Below, in pieces: positions 1 through 10,470 of a DNA stretch of 64,000 bases. The notes under the pieces were generated by a model. It was not told the origin of the DNA. It saw only the letters and a list, made by a program, of their open reading frames with translations, and ran no database searches. This DNA comes from Scilla litardierei (lineage: Eukaryota > Streptophyta > Magnoliopsida > Asparagales > Asparagaceae). The translations under genes were made by a program, and so were the position numbers. Every line of letters starts with the position of its first letter. Within the stretch, counting starts at the first letter, position 1. The DNA is taken from positions 18,486,214 to 18,550,213 of the forward strand of contig CM061138.1 in assembly GCA_030789695.1 (NCBI GenBank), written 5' to 3'.

Positions 1-222
1 ACTCCTTAGCACCTTTTCAACTACCTTTCGCACTTCAATTTCCTCTCCCAAAGCCCTCATTTAATTGACAACATTAGTAACTTTGAAGAAGTCGTGCACA
101 GATTTAGAGTCTAGCATAAGGAGTGTAGCTTCATAGCTATCACCCTTTCTGAACCATGGAACTCCTGCTGCAGAATATTCCAGCCTCCTTTGAAGTTATT
201 GCATTCATGATCCTTGGAAAAA
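1..222 (-). pseudogene. Copia gag fragment (UBN2-type)
   Basis: Read on the minus strand, this stretch gives a recognisable piece of Copia gag. It contains ILQQEF and GSERV, then a segment ending in MRALGEEI and KVVEKVLRS, which is the usual order in the UBN2 gag domain. At least one in-frame stop falls just before MRALGEE, so it is dead. The fragment runs off the left edge of the window, so its full extent is unknown. It points in the opposite direction to the Copia remnant that follows on the plus strand and so comes from a separate insertion. Assignment rests on motif recognition only. Confidence 0.6.
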
Positions 223-253
223 TTGATTCATCTAGCAGCTGGGATAAGGTACA

Positions 254-712
254 ATGCCTTGGCAATCTTCTTCCTTCTTTCCCTATATTGAGCTCTATAG
301 GGGGCTGTTCGTGCAGCATCAGGATCTAGTCTTCATACCCATCTTTAACCAAATCCCATGCATCTTGGGAGAGAAGCAAAGTTCTCATCTTCACCCTCCA
401 AAAATGGTAGTTCGGCATGGTTTCTTTATTGGCAAGGCTTGTGAGATTTGTGAAAGATGTGGTAGTACATACATTGGAACTCCATGGGAAAGATTGAAGA
501 TGGCTTGCAATGGCACTAATAACACCTTAACTCCATGGGAAAGATTGAAGATGGCTTGCAAAAATACCACCTTGTTGAGAAAATTTCTTAGATCAAAGTC
601 TAGAGGGGGTGATGATTTCATTGATTATTTTTTTTCAAAATACATAGAAGATGAGCTGCTAACAAAACAGATTCTAGTAGGATTTGATTCTCTATCTTGT
701 TATATGTTGTAA
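254..712 (+). pseudogene. degenerate Copia gag-like ORF, 152 codons
   Basis: An open frame whose C-terminal third resembles the middle of a Copia gag domain: a basic segment followed by DDFIDYFFSKY and IEDELL. The N-terminal part is not recognisable. It holds a 51-bp tandem duplication: the block beginning tccatgggaaagattgaaga occurs at about 481 and again at 532, duplicating TPWERLKMAC in the translation. It probably belongs to the same plus-strand Copia remnant that resumes after the TIR element, since gag here precedes the zinc knuckle and protease-side region there. Functional expression is unlikely. Confidence 0.35.
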
Positions 713-773
713 CTACAATTTGAATTTGAAAAAAACAAAGAAAAACTAAACTTTATAATTCAAATTGAATTAA

Positions 774-1912
774 CCATGGTTTGAGGTATCGGCCGATACC
801 ATTAGGTATCGGCCGTATAGTATCAGTATCGGCATTTGACGATACCGAAACCAATGGTTAGTTTCAGTATCGGCCGATATTGAATGATATCAGTTAGTTT
901 CGACCGATACATGCTGAAACTGATCGATACCGTTCAGTACCGGTCGAAGACCGAGAAAGAAGAATGTGTAATTAAATAAAAATTCCCTTAAAACCCAAAA
1001 AATTTCGTGAATCAATAGGTTGCATAGAAAGCTCGGTTAAAATAGAGGAGAAACCCCTAGGGTTTCGGTTTCGGTTTCGGCTTGAAAATTATGAAGAATT
1101 AGACGAAGAAGAGGCAGAGCCAAGAAAAAATTGCTAAAAGAAGAAAAAAGACAAAAAGAAGATGATGAAAAAATTGAGCTCACTTCATCACGAGGCCGCC
1201 TCGCCGAACCTGCCTACTGCCTCGCCGAACCCGCCTCGACCATCTAGCGTGAGAGTACGAGAGAGCAGAGAGAGAGGCTCGAGTCGCCTTTCCGAAGATG
1301 TGTTCTTTAAAAAGGCAAACTTGTAAATATGTGGTATGTGCGTGATGTAAAACAGTCGGTGCGCATATCAAGCAGATATTTTGTGGCAACCCTGTAAATA
1401 AGTGGTATGTGTGCAAAGCAAAATGGTGGGTGCGCAAAGTAACGCCCAACGATTTTTTTGGCAAACTTGTAAATAAGTGGTATGTATGCAAAGTAAAACG
1501 GTGGGCGAGCAAGGCAAGCTTTAGGATCTATTCATTTATCTAATATTTAGTATTTAAGTACCAAACTTTAGGTATTTAGTATTTGATATGATTACGAACT
1601 CAAATTTAGTTTATCTATTTAGTATATAGTATTTGATAGTATATAATTAATATTTTAGTTTGTTAAGTATTTAATAGTATTTGATAGGTTTAGATTTAAA
1701 AACCTCTGAAACCATCACTGTATGTATATAGTATATACATATTTAAAGTATCTTCGAAACCGAAACCGATAACCGAAACGAAACTGCCGAAACTACACTA
1801 GGGACGAAACCGAAACTTGCTTCCGAAACCGTCGAAACGGACGATACCGATACCGAAACCTAAATTTTGGGAAGAACGATGCTCAGACCGAGACTGAGAC
1901 CTAAAACCTTGG
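774..1912. mobile_element. TATCGG-rich non-autonomous TIR element, 1.14 kb
   Basis: The element begins CCATGGTTTGAGGTATCGG and ends CCTAAAACCTTGG, whose reverse complement (CCAAGGTTTTAGG) is an imperfect terminal inverted repeat. Both sides carry AATTAA (768-773 and 1913-1918), a likely target-site duplication. The ends are dense in TATCGGCC/CGATACC motifs. The interior has three copies of a unit around GCAAACTTGTAAATAAGTGG at 1315, 1386 and 1461. No transposase is encoded. A truncated relative lies at 26028-26622. The superfamily is uncertain; a hAT- or Mutator-derived element is possible, but the six-base duplication fits neither cleanly. Confidence 0.6.
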
Positions 1913-2109
1913 AATTAACTAACAATTTGTTGATCGCATAGAAGGAATTTGTTGATTGAATGAAATTTGTAATTGCATTGAAATTTTATGAAATTTGATG
2001 ATCACAGAGATGGGATTTTCCATTAGAATTTCATAGAGAGGGAATTTTCGCAGAGACGAGATTTTTTGCAGAGAAGGGATTTTCACAACGAATGGATTTT
2101 TCTCTTCAG

Positions 2110-2866
2110 CTCTTTCTTTGTTTCTTTTCGCCATGGTTGAAAGAAGTGATGATTCACCTCAAAGACATCCTAATCAGAGTCAGCCTCCTTCAAAGGATGC
2201 TCTTGATGAGTGTAATTATTGCAAGCAACATTGGAAATTTAAATGTCTTATGTTCTTGAGCAGAGCCAAAACCCAGCAACAAGAGCTGTAACAACCATTG
2301 CAATCGCCAGTAATAGACCCACATATGCCCCATCACTTTCAGAAGTTTCTTGCCACTCAGCCTTATACACTGTCTGCCTCCTCACAAGTCATCCTCAAGT
2401 ACCTTAGATATATCATCTCCACTGTGTGTTCTAGATTTTTGGAGCTTCCCATCATATATCACCTGACTTGTCCTCGTTCGTTTATTTCTTTCCTAAATTA
2501 TCTGTCTATTACAACTACAGATGGCACCCACATGCCCTTAGCAGGTGTCAGATCAATTCTCACACCTCACTTGTCACTCCATGATATATACTACATTCCA
2601 AATCTTACATTGAGTCATATTTTTGTTAGTTAATTATGTGAATCTGGATATTTGGTCTCTTTTTCATCTTCTAAGTGATATGTGTAGGACCTGTAATCGC
2701 ATAAGTTGATTAGAACAAGCCGTAGGAGAGGGGGACTCTATATTTTGGATGAGCTTAAGGTACCAAAGTTTGCAAGTTCCAGTGTTGATTTGTCATCTTT
2801 TCGTTTGAGTTGTTCTTCTTCTGATTTTTATTACATTCTTATTGATGATTGGTTTATATATATATA
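2110..2866 (+). pseudogene. Copia gag zinc knuckle to pre-integrase fragment
   Basis: This is plus-strand Copia coding sequence with scattered stops. Around 2209-2250 it encodes a damaged CCHC knuckle (CNYCKQHWKFKC, with the normal glycine-histidine spacing lost). Between 2500 and 2640 the translation has TTTDGTHMPLAGVRS and LHDIYYIPNL, matching the post-protease region of Tork-type Copia polyproteins. From 2640 to 2860 it has LIRTSRRRGGLYILDEL and LSSFRLSCSSS, the lead-in to the integrase HHCC domain. It is cut off exactly where the Helitron begins at 2867, and no continuation is seen after that Helitron. Confidence 0.65.
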
Positions 2867-3557
2867 CTAGCCATACCCCGTGCCCGCGGACACGGTTCAT
2901 TTAAGATTTTCCCCAGCGAAATCTTTGTGCCCAAAAATTACTTACACAGCCAAAATTGTGCGGAACAACAAATAAGTTTAAAAATATTTAGCGGCACGGA
3001 CGCCTTCGGCGTGGAACAACAAATTCGGCGCAGGCACCTTCGACACAAAACAACAAATACGGTGTGGATGCCTTGAGCGAGGAACAACAAATTCGGCGTA
3101 GAACAAATTCGACGATGGCACCTTCGATGCAGAATAACAAATAAGCGTAAAAAAATTTAGCGGGCACCTATGGCGCGGAACAAATTAGCATAAAAAATTA
3201 ATTCGGCGCGGGAAATTATTCTCATCTTATTGCATCGAACAGACGGTGGGTCCCGTGTTGAGGGAGAGACCATTCGATCTGCAGCATTAAGTGCAAGTTA
3301 AATTTTCCCCCCAAATTTATTAATTACGTGCACTCTGCTATTCCCCAGAAACTTTCATTTTCCAAAAAGTTTCATTTCCCCAGAAACTTTCATTTCCTTA
3401 GAAATGTTTTTCCCTCCAAAACTTTCCACAAAATCTCATCTCAACCATTCATTCATTAAGATTAAATTCAAGCCATCATTCTATCAACTTGTTGGTCCTA
3501 GTCAGCTTGTCCTAGTCAGTCCTATAATTCAAAAAAAGTTGTCATATGTAATATAGA
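2867..3557 (-). mobile_element. Helitron copy 1 (non-autonomous, 691 bp)
   Basis: In minus orientation the element begins TCTATATTACATATGA after a host A and ends in CTAG before a host T, the Helitron A/T insertion rule. Seven bases inside the CTAG end is a GC-rich hairpin at 2878-2895 (a CCGTGCCCGCGG palindrome with one mismatch). The body has the family signature: repeated blocks resembling AACAACAAATTCGGCG and TAGCGTAAAAA, then AT-rich sequence. No Rep/helicase is encoded. It interrupts the Copia remnant on its left and abuts a Tat/Athila-like LTR on its right. Confidence 0.8.
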
Positions 3558-3948
3558 TTTTATGCTTATCTTAACACATTTCGCCTCATTTTGTACACCG
3601 TTTCATTCTATTTCATCCGTTTTGTTTCCTTTACTTTTTGATTCCAAATTGTTCGTTTCAGGTAAAAGGAAATGAATTCGGGACTTTAGAGCATGAAACA
3701 GGCGAAAAAGTGCTAAAATGAAGTCAATAGGCGAGAAGGCAAAACAAGGCGAAGCAACGAAGTTCAAATCATGGAGCTTTGGAGTATTTTATGCTCCACA
3801 CGACCGTGTGGATCATTCCACATGGTCGTGTGGAATGCAAGGAATAGGAGCCAAAGGGGTGTCACACGTGACCGTGTGGCAACCCGGCAACCAAAACGAT
3901 CGCGTGGGCATCCAAAGGAGCCCTAAAAGCATCAGCGACGGGGTTGCA

Positions 3949-4594
3949 TGTCTTCCCCATACGACCGCGTTAGAGCGATGAGGATCAAGTTCTGATTAGT
4001 TAGGTTTAGGTAGACTTTATTTTCATTTTCAGTGACGATTTTATTTGATTTTTCTGTTGGGATTTTTAGTTAGAACTCTGGTTAAGATTTTATTTATTTT
4101 TATTTGATCTTATCTGTTAGGATTTTATTTGTTTTTTAGTTATTGGGTTGTAAGCCTATATAAAGGCCATTAGACTTGTAATTTTAATTAATCGACAAGT
4201 GAAGGAAAAGAGAAATTTTCTTAAAACCTGTGAAAGGTTCCACTCTCTTCCTTGGTGCGAAGTCATGGAAACCCTTGGTGTTGTGTGTCTTCCCCATACG
4301 ATTGTGTCAGAGCGAGGCAGAGTGATGAGGATCAAGTTCTGATTAGTTAGGATTTTATTTGATTTTTCTGTTGGGATTTTTAGTTAGAACTCTGGTTAAG
4401 ATTTTATTTATTTTTATTTGATCTTATCTGTTAGGATTTTATTTGTTTTTTAGTTATTTGGTTGTAAGCCTATATAAAGGCCACTAAACTTGTAATTTTA
4501 ATTAATCGACAAATGAAGGAAAAGAGAAATTTTCTCAAAACCTGTGAAAGGTTCCACTCTCTTCCTTGGTGCGAAGCAATGGAAACCCTTGGTG
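3949..4594 (+). repeat. tandem duplication of LTR segment plus flank
   Basis: The block from 3949 (starting tgtcttccccatacga, then LTR sequence) to 4285 is repeated from 4286 to about 4594. Each unit holds about 30-40 bases of host sequence followed by the first 300 bases of the small LTR element's LTR. The second unit lacks about 30-45 bases present in the first. Only the second LTR start has the target duplication CAGAG next to it, so the first unit looks like a later duplication, not a separate insertion. Confidence 0.7.
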
Positions 4595-6389
4595 TGAAGC
4601 CAAGAAATCCCTAATTATCTAGTTCTTCTCCAAATCCCCCAAATCCACCACAAATCATCAAACCCCTAAAATTCTCCAACAAATCCTTAGATCCCACCAC
4701 GTCCTACATCAAATTGGTAGCAGAGCCGAATGATTTCTTTCTTTTCTGAAAATCTTCCCCCGATTTTTCCAACAAAAAAAATCAAATCCCTAACCCTGCT
4801 CTTCAGATCAGTCGTCTTCCTCCACACAAAAACAACAAAAAACCTAGTTCTCCATGCTGCTACAGTATTTCTGCAACGGCTACAGAGTTTCTGCGCCTGC
4901 TACAGTACCAGCTCTACAGTAATTTCTGTGCCGCTTTTGTATTTTTACCATACCAGATCCATTTTGAGTTCGAATTCAGTGTCGTTCGCGCCAGTGGGTA
5001 GCTGACTTAGCCGCCTACATATAGGTAACATCTATATAAGCAAATCTTTTCTAAATTATGTGATATAATCATGATTACTGCGATAATCATTACAATGGCT
5101 ATACTCCCCGAACAAATTTTGAGCTTGAGAAGCGGAGACAATTACCATTCTTTTATGGCTTCAAGGATAAATTTGGATATGATGATTGAGAGTACTATCT
5201 TGAAAAGTTCTTCTCCTGTTTTGTTCTATCTAACGAAGCATAATATACATGCGTATCTCAAGCTAAGACGAGAAGCGTTATCTTGGAGCTTGAATCTTCG
5301 AGTTCCTTATCTTCGATGGTGAACATTCAGATCTGCTCTTAAATGTCTAAATTCTTCCAAGCATCGGTATATTCTTCAATCACAAAGGTAGATATGTGGT
5401 CGGAAGAAGAGTTAAGTGAGAGTAACAAGCGAATTCTTCAAGCAATCCAAAAATGGAAAAGAGAACATAGTAAAATCGAATCAAATCCTAATCCAGTGAG
5501 TGAAACGTGGCTTGAGCCTGAACTTGACTTGGAGCTTGAGTCAGTATTAGAGTCCCCGCAAGAGCTAGAATTGGAACATGAGCCTGAAGCAAAATCTGAG
5601 CATGACTTAAAGCCTAAGCCAGTTTAAGGGCCACAACAAAAGCTCGAGCCAGAATTAGAGACTGAACCAGAGTTTGATCTTGTGCTGCATTTCGAATCAG
5701 AGTCAGAGCCTTATCAAGAGCCATCACTTGAGCTTGCGCCAGAATGCCGAAAGAAGAACCGTTGATTTTAATCAAGCATATAGAGTTTGTTGACCCAGAT
5801 TCTCCTACCCTGAATTGAGAGAAATTTATAGAAGACATCCATCGATTGGTTTGTACCCTGCTATATTTCAGAGTTCGTGGATGTGTATTTTTCAACTGCA
5901 GAGGACAACTGATTTTGGCCCAACTGTGCTTTTTCTTCTTACCTTCACCAGGAGGTGAAGTTCTCAAGCCGGGGAGAATGATGAGGATTCTGATTAATTA
6001 GGTTTAGTTAGATTTTATTTTGATTTTCAGTTAGGATTTTATTTGAATTTTAGTTGAGATTTTATTTGTGTTTATTTGATCTTATCTCTTAGGATTTTAA
6101 TTGTTTTTAGTTGTTTGGTTGTAAGCCTATATAAAGGCCACTAGACTTGTTATTTTAATCGATCGACGAATGAATGAAAAATAGAAATTTTCTCCAAAGC
6201 ATGTAAAAGGTCCCCTCGCATGTGAAAGGGCCTCTCTTCCTTGGTGCGAAACCTTAGAATCCTTGGTGCGAAGCCAAGAAATCCTCAAATATCTAGTTCT
6301 TCCCCAAATCCACAAAATCCTCCCCAAATCATCCACCGAACCCTTAAAATTCTACATCAAATCCTTAGATCCCACCACGTCCTACATCA
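4323..6389 (+). mobile_element. small non-autonomous LTR retrotransposon, 2.07 kb
   Basis: The 5' LTR is 4323-4711 and the 3' LTR 5979-6389. Both start TGATGAGGAT and end CCTACATCA, with target duplication CAGAG at 4318-4322 and 6390-6394. A primer site tTGGTAGCAGAGC (4715-4726) is one base off the usual initiator tRNA-Met site. The polypurine tract GGGGAGAA is at 5971-5978. The interior lacks protease, reverse transcriptase and integrase and has only a short acidic reading frame. It is larger than a typical TRIM. It sits inside a Tat/Athila-like LTR. The LTRs have diverged visibly, so the insertion is not recent. Confidence 0.85.
5343..5627 (+). CDS. acidic E/L/P-repeat protein of small LTR element, 94 aa
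   Basis: This is the only sizeable frame inside the 2.07-kb LTR element. The N-terminal half is ordinary (MSKFFQASVYSS, then a charged helix). The C-terminal half is a run of degenerate repeats on the theme LEPELDLELE and EHEPEAK. After the stop at 5625-5627 the same frame continues with more repeats (KLEPELETEPEF, FESESEPYQEPSLEL) to about 5760, so the ancestral product was probably about 140 residues and the stop is secondary. I do not recognise a family. It is not a gag zinc-knuckle protein. It could be a structural remnant, or it may not be translated. Confidence 0.4.
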   Translation: MSKFFQASVYSSITKVDMWSEEELSESNKRILQAIQKWKREHSKIESNPNPVSETWLEPELDLELESVLESPQELELEHEPEAKSEHDLKPKPV

Positions 6390-7278
6390 CAGAGGAGAAA
6401 AACAATTTGAATAAGATGATGGAATCGACACGACCACGTCGACTCAGTAACACGATCGCCGCGCTGTAGCTACCGGAGACCAAAGCCAAATTGACGCGAT
6501 CGTTTCGCCTAAATGACGCAGTCGTGTGGAAGGACTCAACCCACAGCAAAGAGAAGAAAATCCACACGGTCATGTGGCTACCCCCACACGACCGCATGGA
6601 TGAGATGCCACAATAAGCGCACAAATCTCGCAAAGACTGAAGATATGCTCACAACTCTGTGGTTATCTTCACTCCATCTTATTTTTCCTTCGAAGAGCGT
6701 CTCGTCTCGATTCCAACGTATATTTATTTGTATTTTTCAAAGATCGGGGCAATTTTATTCATTTTCTGGAAGACGAGGCTGCACTGCTGAAAATTCCACG
6801 CGGCCGCGTGGAATAATCTAAAAGGATGTTTCGGTTCGGGTTTTTCCCGACCCATTAGAGTTTCTAAGTGATTATTTAAGGGTTTTGTGCGTTATTTGAG
6901 AGGTGAGCCGACTTTTGGATGTGTTTTTCTCCTTTTTTTCATTCTTTTCGCTGTGTTTAGGAGTAGGGATAGATTTGAAGTAGTTTAGATTGCTTTTTCT
7001 CTTTGATTGTAAGCGGGAATTAACGACTCTTGTAATACAAACATTGAGATAAGTATTTTATAGCTTTTGTTTCTACGATTTATTCTTGTTTGATTGCTAT
7101 TCTTTGTTTATCTCTGTGTTTATATTGATGTTAAAATTAATCAATCTCACGTAGCTAACAATAAACTAGGATCGAACTAGTACTCGATTACCCAACCTCT
7201 TTGTGGACGACCCGTTAGCGCTACGACGACAGTCGTGCGTTTACGAGTTACAAATATATAAAACTCCCAATAAGTTTT

Positions 7279-7296
7279 TGACGCCGTTTCCAAGGA
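7279..7296 (+). other. primer binding site, tRNA-Asp type (degenerate)
   Basis: TTGACGCCGTTTCCAAGG resembles the tRNA-Asp primer site used by Tat/Athila/Ogre elements (consensus about TGGCGCCGTTGCCGGGGA) with several substitutions. It follows the LTR end directly and precedes a gag-like zinc-knuckle frame, which supports assignment to a Tat/Athila-like element. Confidence 0.6.
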
Positions 7297-7462
7297 GGTT
7301 GTGCTTAATTGATATTAGTTTAATTCTATGTTTGTTAGGCTACGTGCCAAATAAATATTTATAAAAATAATAAACAAACTTTTAACCCCACCACCGGTTA
7401 TCAATTGTGATATTCTCGTGTACCACTGACGCAATTTTCTTAGACTTATTTTTGTTTGTTAG

Positions 7463-8555
7463 GTGAACTTGGAGATTATGTGGATGCTCGATGGATCGTA
7501 CATTGGAGATTTTGATGCCTCGACATCATTTGGTGCTCACATGGGAGGTTACAATAATTTTTCACAGGTTGCAGAGTTTTGCGAATTTTGTGGAATGAAG
7601 TGGCACCTATTTACCCAATGCCAACATTACACCCACCCCTACAACCCACCAACATATACTCACAACCTGCCTCATGAACCCTCCCATTTCTATCCCCAGA
7701 TTTACATACCTACCCCCCACCTCCACCAAAGTCTCACCTTGAGATGCAATTGGAAAACTCCCTTGCAACTCAAAACCAATGGACTCCACTTCCACCACTG
7801 AATTTAGCCTTGAATTGTTATTAGAGAACTCTATTTTAAACCAATGCCAGGTAACTCCACCACTCTCTCTTCCACCACCAAAGTCCCACATTAAGTTGTT
7901 ATTGGAGAATTCCCTTGCAAACTAAAGCTACTTGACTTTACCACCTCTGCTACCTCCACCATAGTCTACCCTTGAACTTTTCCTAGAAAATACCCTTTCT
8001 ACTGAAGGCCAGACTTCACATTCCCCCTCTACCGTGATCGATACCTACATCCAGAAGACTGCCCAATACTTGAACCAAACTTCCATATCACAAGGGCAAT
8101 CAGAAATACATGCCATGGATTCAATCATTGAGCCTACATCGCAGTATGAGGGGGAGCATCTGGGGCCTGCAGCCACGTCTCACGAAGCATCTACAGCCTG
8201 CACCACAGAAGGTAACTACTGCAATTTAAAAATTAAAAATTTTGATATGAGTTTACCCTCCCATGCAGGTATCACCTCAGAGACCCAAGTTGCCGAAGAC
8301 CACATCATACACTAATCTTTTTCTGACGATGAGATGAATGATGGGACATTTGTACGACTTGAGGGGAACATTATGCATCATTACTCCACCACGGAAGACG
8401 AAAGTGAGGTGTACTTGAGAGAGGTCAGATATATTCCGAGCAGTATTCAGAGATTTAACGGGTGTATTTTGGACGTATCTGTGCATAATTTTCTGGGGCT
8501 TTGGAAACAGAGGAAGAGGGCTATTGTTGAAGGAAATCTAAGGGCTTTTTGAAGA
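7463..8555 (+). pseudogene. Tat-like gag remnant with CCHC-like motif
   Basis: The frame at 7463-7801 starts MNLEIMWMLDGSY and includes CEFCGMKWHLFTQC, close to the CEFCG-type zinc knuckle of Tat/Ogre gag proteins but lacking a clean glycine-histidine spacing. It is followed by a Pro/His/Tyr-rich tail. Beyond its stop, 7800-8555 holds Pro/Thr-rich fragments and short frames (8034-8315, 8334-8552) without a recognisable protease or polymerase. The whole looks like the interior of a non-autonomous or deleted Tat-like element. Confidence 0.45.
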
Positions 8556-8847
8556 GCTTTAGTGATAGAAATTTAAACCTTTACCTTGTATTTTGAATAT
8601 TAGACACGTATTTCGAGTATTTGATGATGTATGTGCTTATACATATGGATTCTTTGTGTAGCTAATTATGATATGTGTTGGTTTTGATGTTGTTAGGGAT
8701 AGGCAATCTTTGATTTTGATGACTATTCGTCCTATGTTCATGTCATATTAAGTATTTTATCAATTTCTACGTATTTTTCATATTTGGGTATGTTCATTGT
8801 CGATATGACCATAGTAAGGCTTATGCGTATGTTCGTGACCCGAGATG

Positions 8848-8958
8848 ACACTTATGCGTATGTTCTTTATGACCATAGTAAGGCTTCTTCGTTATGCGAT
8901 CCTAGCAGATGTATCGTGACCCGAGATGACACTTATGCGTATGTTCTTTATGAAATCG
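8848..8958 (+). repeat. 70-bp tandem duplication
   Basis: The block cgtgacccgagatgacactt with its following gcgtatgttctttatga occurs at about 8848 and again at about 8918. It lies in non-coding sequence downstream of the Tat-like gag remnant. The flanking 8560-9110 has no gene. Confidence 0.7.
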
Positions 8959-9111
8959 ATAATATACGTGGTTACTTTTTGCCATTATTTTATGCGCTTT
9001 ATCGCTATTTTTTCCACGTTCTCAAACTCTAGCTAGATGAAACATTAAGACATTGAAAAGACATTAATAATCATTGATTACAAAGCCCCTAACAAAATCA
9101 CAACCGACACA

Positions 9112-9326
9112 TACTCTTCATAATAGTACCTTAGACTTGCATTCACCATACTTGTTTTAGGACAACTTTTTCGTGTACACAAAAGGTTGTAGCTTTTCAT
9201 CGTTTTATTGCTCTTTATAGATTGATTTTTTGGTATTGCAGGTCAACTGTCACGTGGATACGATACCCGACTCTCCAAGTTTACTACTAGTTCGATCTCA
9301 TATAGTTGGGACTAGCGCTCACATAT
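9112..9326. repeat. direct repeat A, left copy (about 215 bp)
   Basis: The sequence from tactcttcataatagtacct to gcgctcacatatt is repeated at 9976-10220, on the other side of a Helitron. The right copy carries an extra 28-base block beginning cccgtatcacaatt after position 10047. The repeat lacks TG...CA ends, so it is unlikely to be an LTR. Confidence 0.8.
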
Positions 9327-9975
9327 TACAATTGAGGGCAGATTTTGTATTTGTCCTATGTGGCAATGTCACATCAAGTTTTGGAGGGAAATTTTTGGGT
9401 TGAAGAGAAATTTGTTGGGAATACACAAAAACATTGAAATTAGGAATAGCCTTTTAATATTAGTTATGAAAAAAATGTTGTGCACACACACAATCTCATC
9501 TTGGGAATGAACGCGATCTGTGGGAGAATGAACGCGGGAGATGCTGCCAACTCATTGATCCGATTTGAAAAACCCTGTAAAATTTCGATCTCATCTGCTG
9601 ATATTTCAGGGGAAACTAATAATTATTGATGTTTGTTTAAAATTAGTGGGTCCAAGATTTTTAAATGAACAGTGTCCCCACGGGCACGGGTTATATGTAT
9701 ATGGCGCCCGCGCCGAAGGCGCCCGCTAAATATTTTTACGCTGATTTGTTGTTCCGCGTCTAAGGCACCCGCCCGCGTCGAAATTGTTGTTTTACGTCGA
9801 ATTTGTTGTTCTGCGCCGAAGGCACCCACGCCGAAGGCACCTGTGCCACTAAGTATTGTAAGTTAATTTGTTTTTCTTTTAAATTTTGGCTTTGAAAAAA
9901 AAAATTTCGAGGAACAAAGATTTCGCAAGGGAAAATCTTAAATGAACCGTGCCCGCGGTCACGGGTTATGACTAG
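9327..9975 (+). mobile_element. Helitron copy 2 (5' end uncertain)
   Basis: The 3' end is clear in plus orientation: hairpin CCGTGCCCGCGGTCACGG, then gttatga, then CTAG at 9972-9975 followed by T. A second, internal copy of the terminal block lies near 9670-9700 (CCCCACGGGCACGGGTTAT), suggesting tandem or nested 3' ends. The 5' terminus does not match the TCTATTATACATTTGACA start of the other copies, so 9327 is only the limit of the flanking direct repeat. No coding sequence is visible. Confidence 0.6.
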
Positions 9976-10220
9976 TACTCTTCATAATAGTACCTTAGAC
10001 TTGCATTCACCATACTTGTTTTAGGACAACTTTTTCGTGTACACAAAACCCGTATCACAATTTTCTCGCCTTCTAAAGGTTGTAGCTTTTCATCGTTTTA
10101 TTGCTCTTTATAGATTGATTTTTTGGTATTGCAGGTCAACTGTCACGTGGATACGATACCCGACTCTCCAAGTTTACTACTAGTTCGATCTCATATAGTT
10201 GGGACTAGCGCTCACATATT
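9976..10220. repeat. direct repeat A, right copy (about 245 bp)
   Basis: This is the second copy of the 9112-9326 sequence, starting at the T immediately after the Helitron CTAG end. It is almost identical apart from a 28-base insertion. The first base corresponds exactly to 9112, which is preceded by A, so the pre-insertion site satisfies the Helitron A/T rule. Confidence 0.8.
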
Positions 10221-10296
10221 TTGAGACGAGTTAGTGATCTTACAAATCGTAAGTCTACCTCTACATATTGCATCTTTTAGGTGATTCTATAATTTC

Positions 10297-10470
10297 TTGA
10301 AAAAACAAGAAACAAGAAATCGTTTCTAGATCTTCCATAGAGGCAGAGTATCGTGCCATGTCTTCTACTTCTGTGAGATAATTTGGCTACATTGGTTACT
10401 TGCACATATGGGGTTTCTTTTTTTACCCAACTCCATTTGTAATGGTCCATATTTGTATACAATTTTTAAG
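10297..10470 (+). pseudogene. Copia RNase H fragment
   Basis: The plus-strand translation near 10300-10370 reads KTKKQEIVSRSSIEAEYRAM, the highly conserved entry into the Copia RNase H domain. It is followed by a damaged TxCE-type segment with a stop. Similarity fades after about 10470. The following CT-rich DNA may be part of its 3' region, but no LTR can be defined. Confidence 0.65.

Larger units (their letters stand above)
3562..7270 (+). mobile_element. Tat/Athila-like LTR, carrying a nested LTR element
   Basis: The sequence from about 3562 and again from 6395 to about 7270 behaves as one long LTR split by a nested insertion. It contains clustered palindromic blocks such as CACACGACCGTGTGG near 3797 and related motifs near 6435-6600 and 6800. 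It ends immediately before a tRNA-Asp-like primer site. Without the nested element the LTR would be about 1.6 kb. The left end is approximate, and a matching 3' LTR was not found, so the element is incomplete or diverged. Confidence 0.5.

Noticed and set aside
1180..1512. 110-codon minus-strand frame with repeated TYHLFT segments
   Set aside because: It is the translation of three tandem non-coding units inside the TATCGG-rich TIR element.
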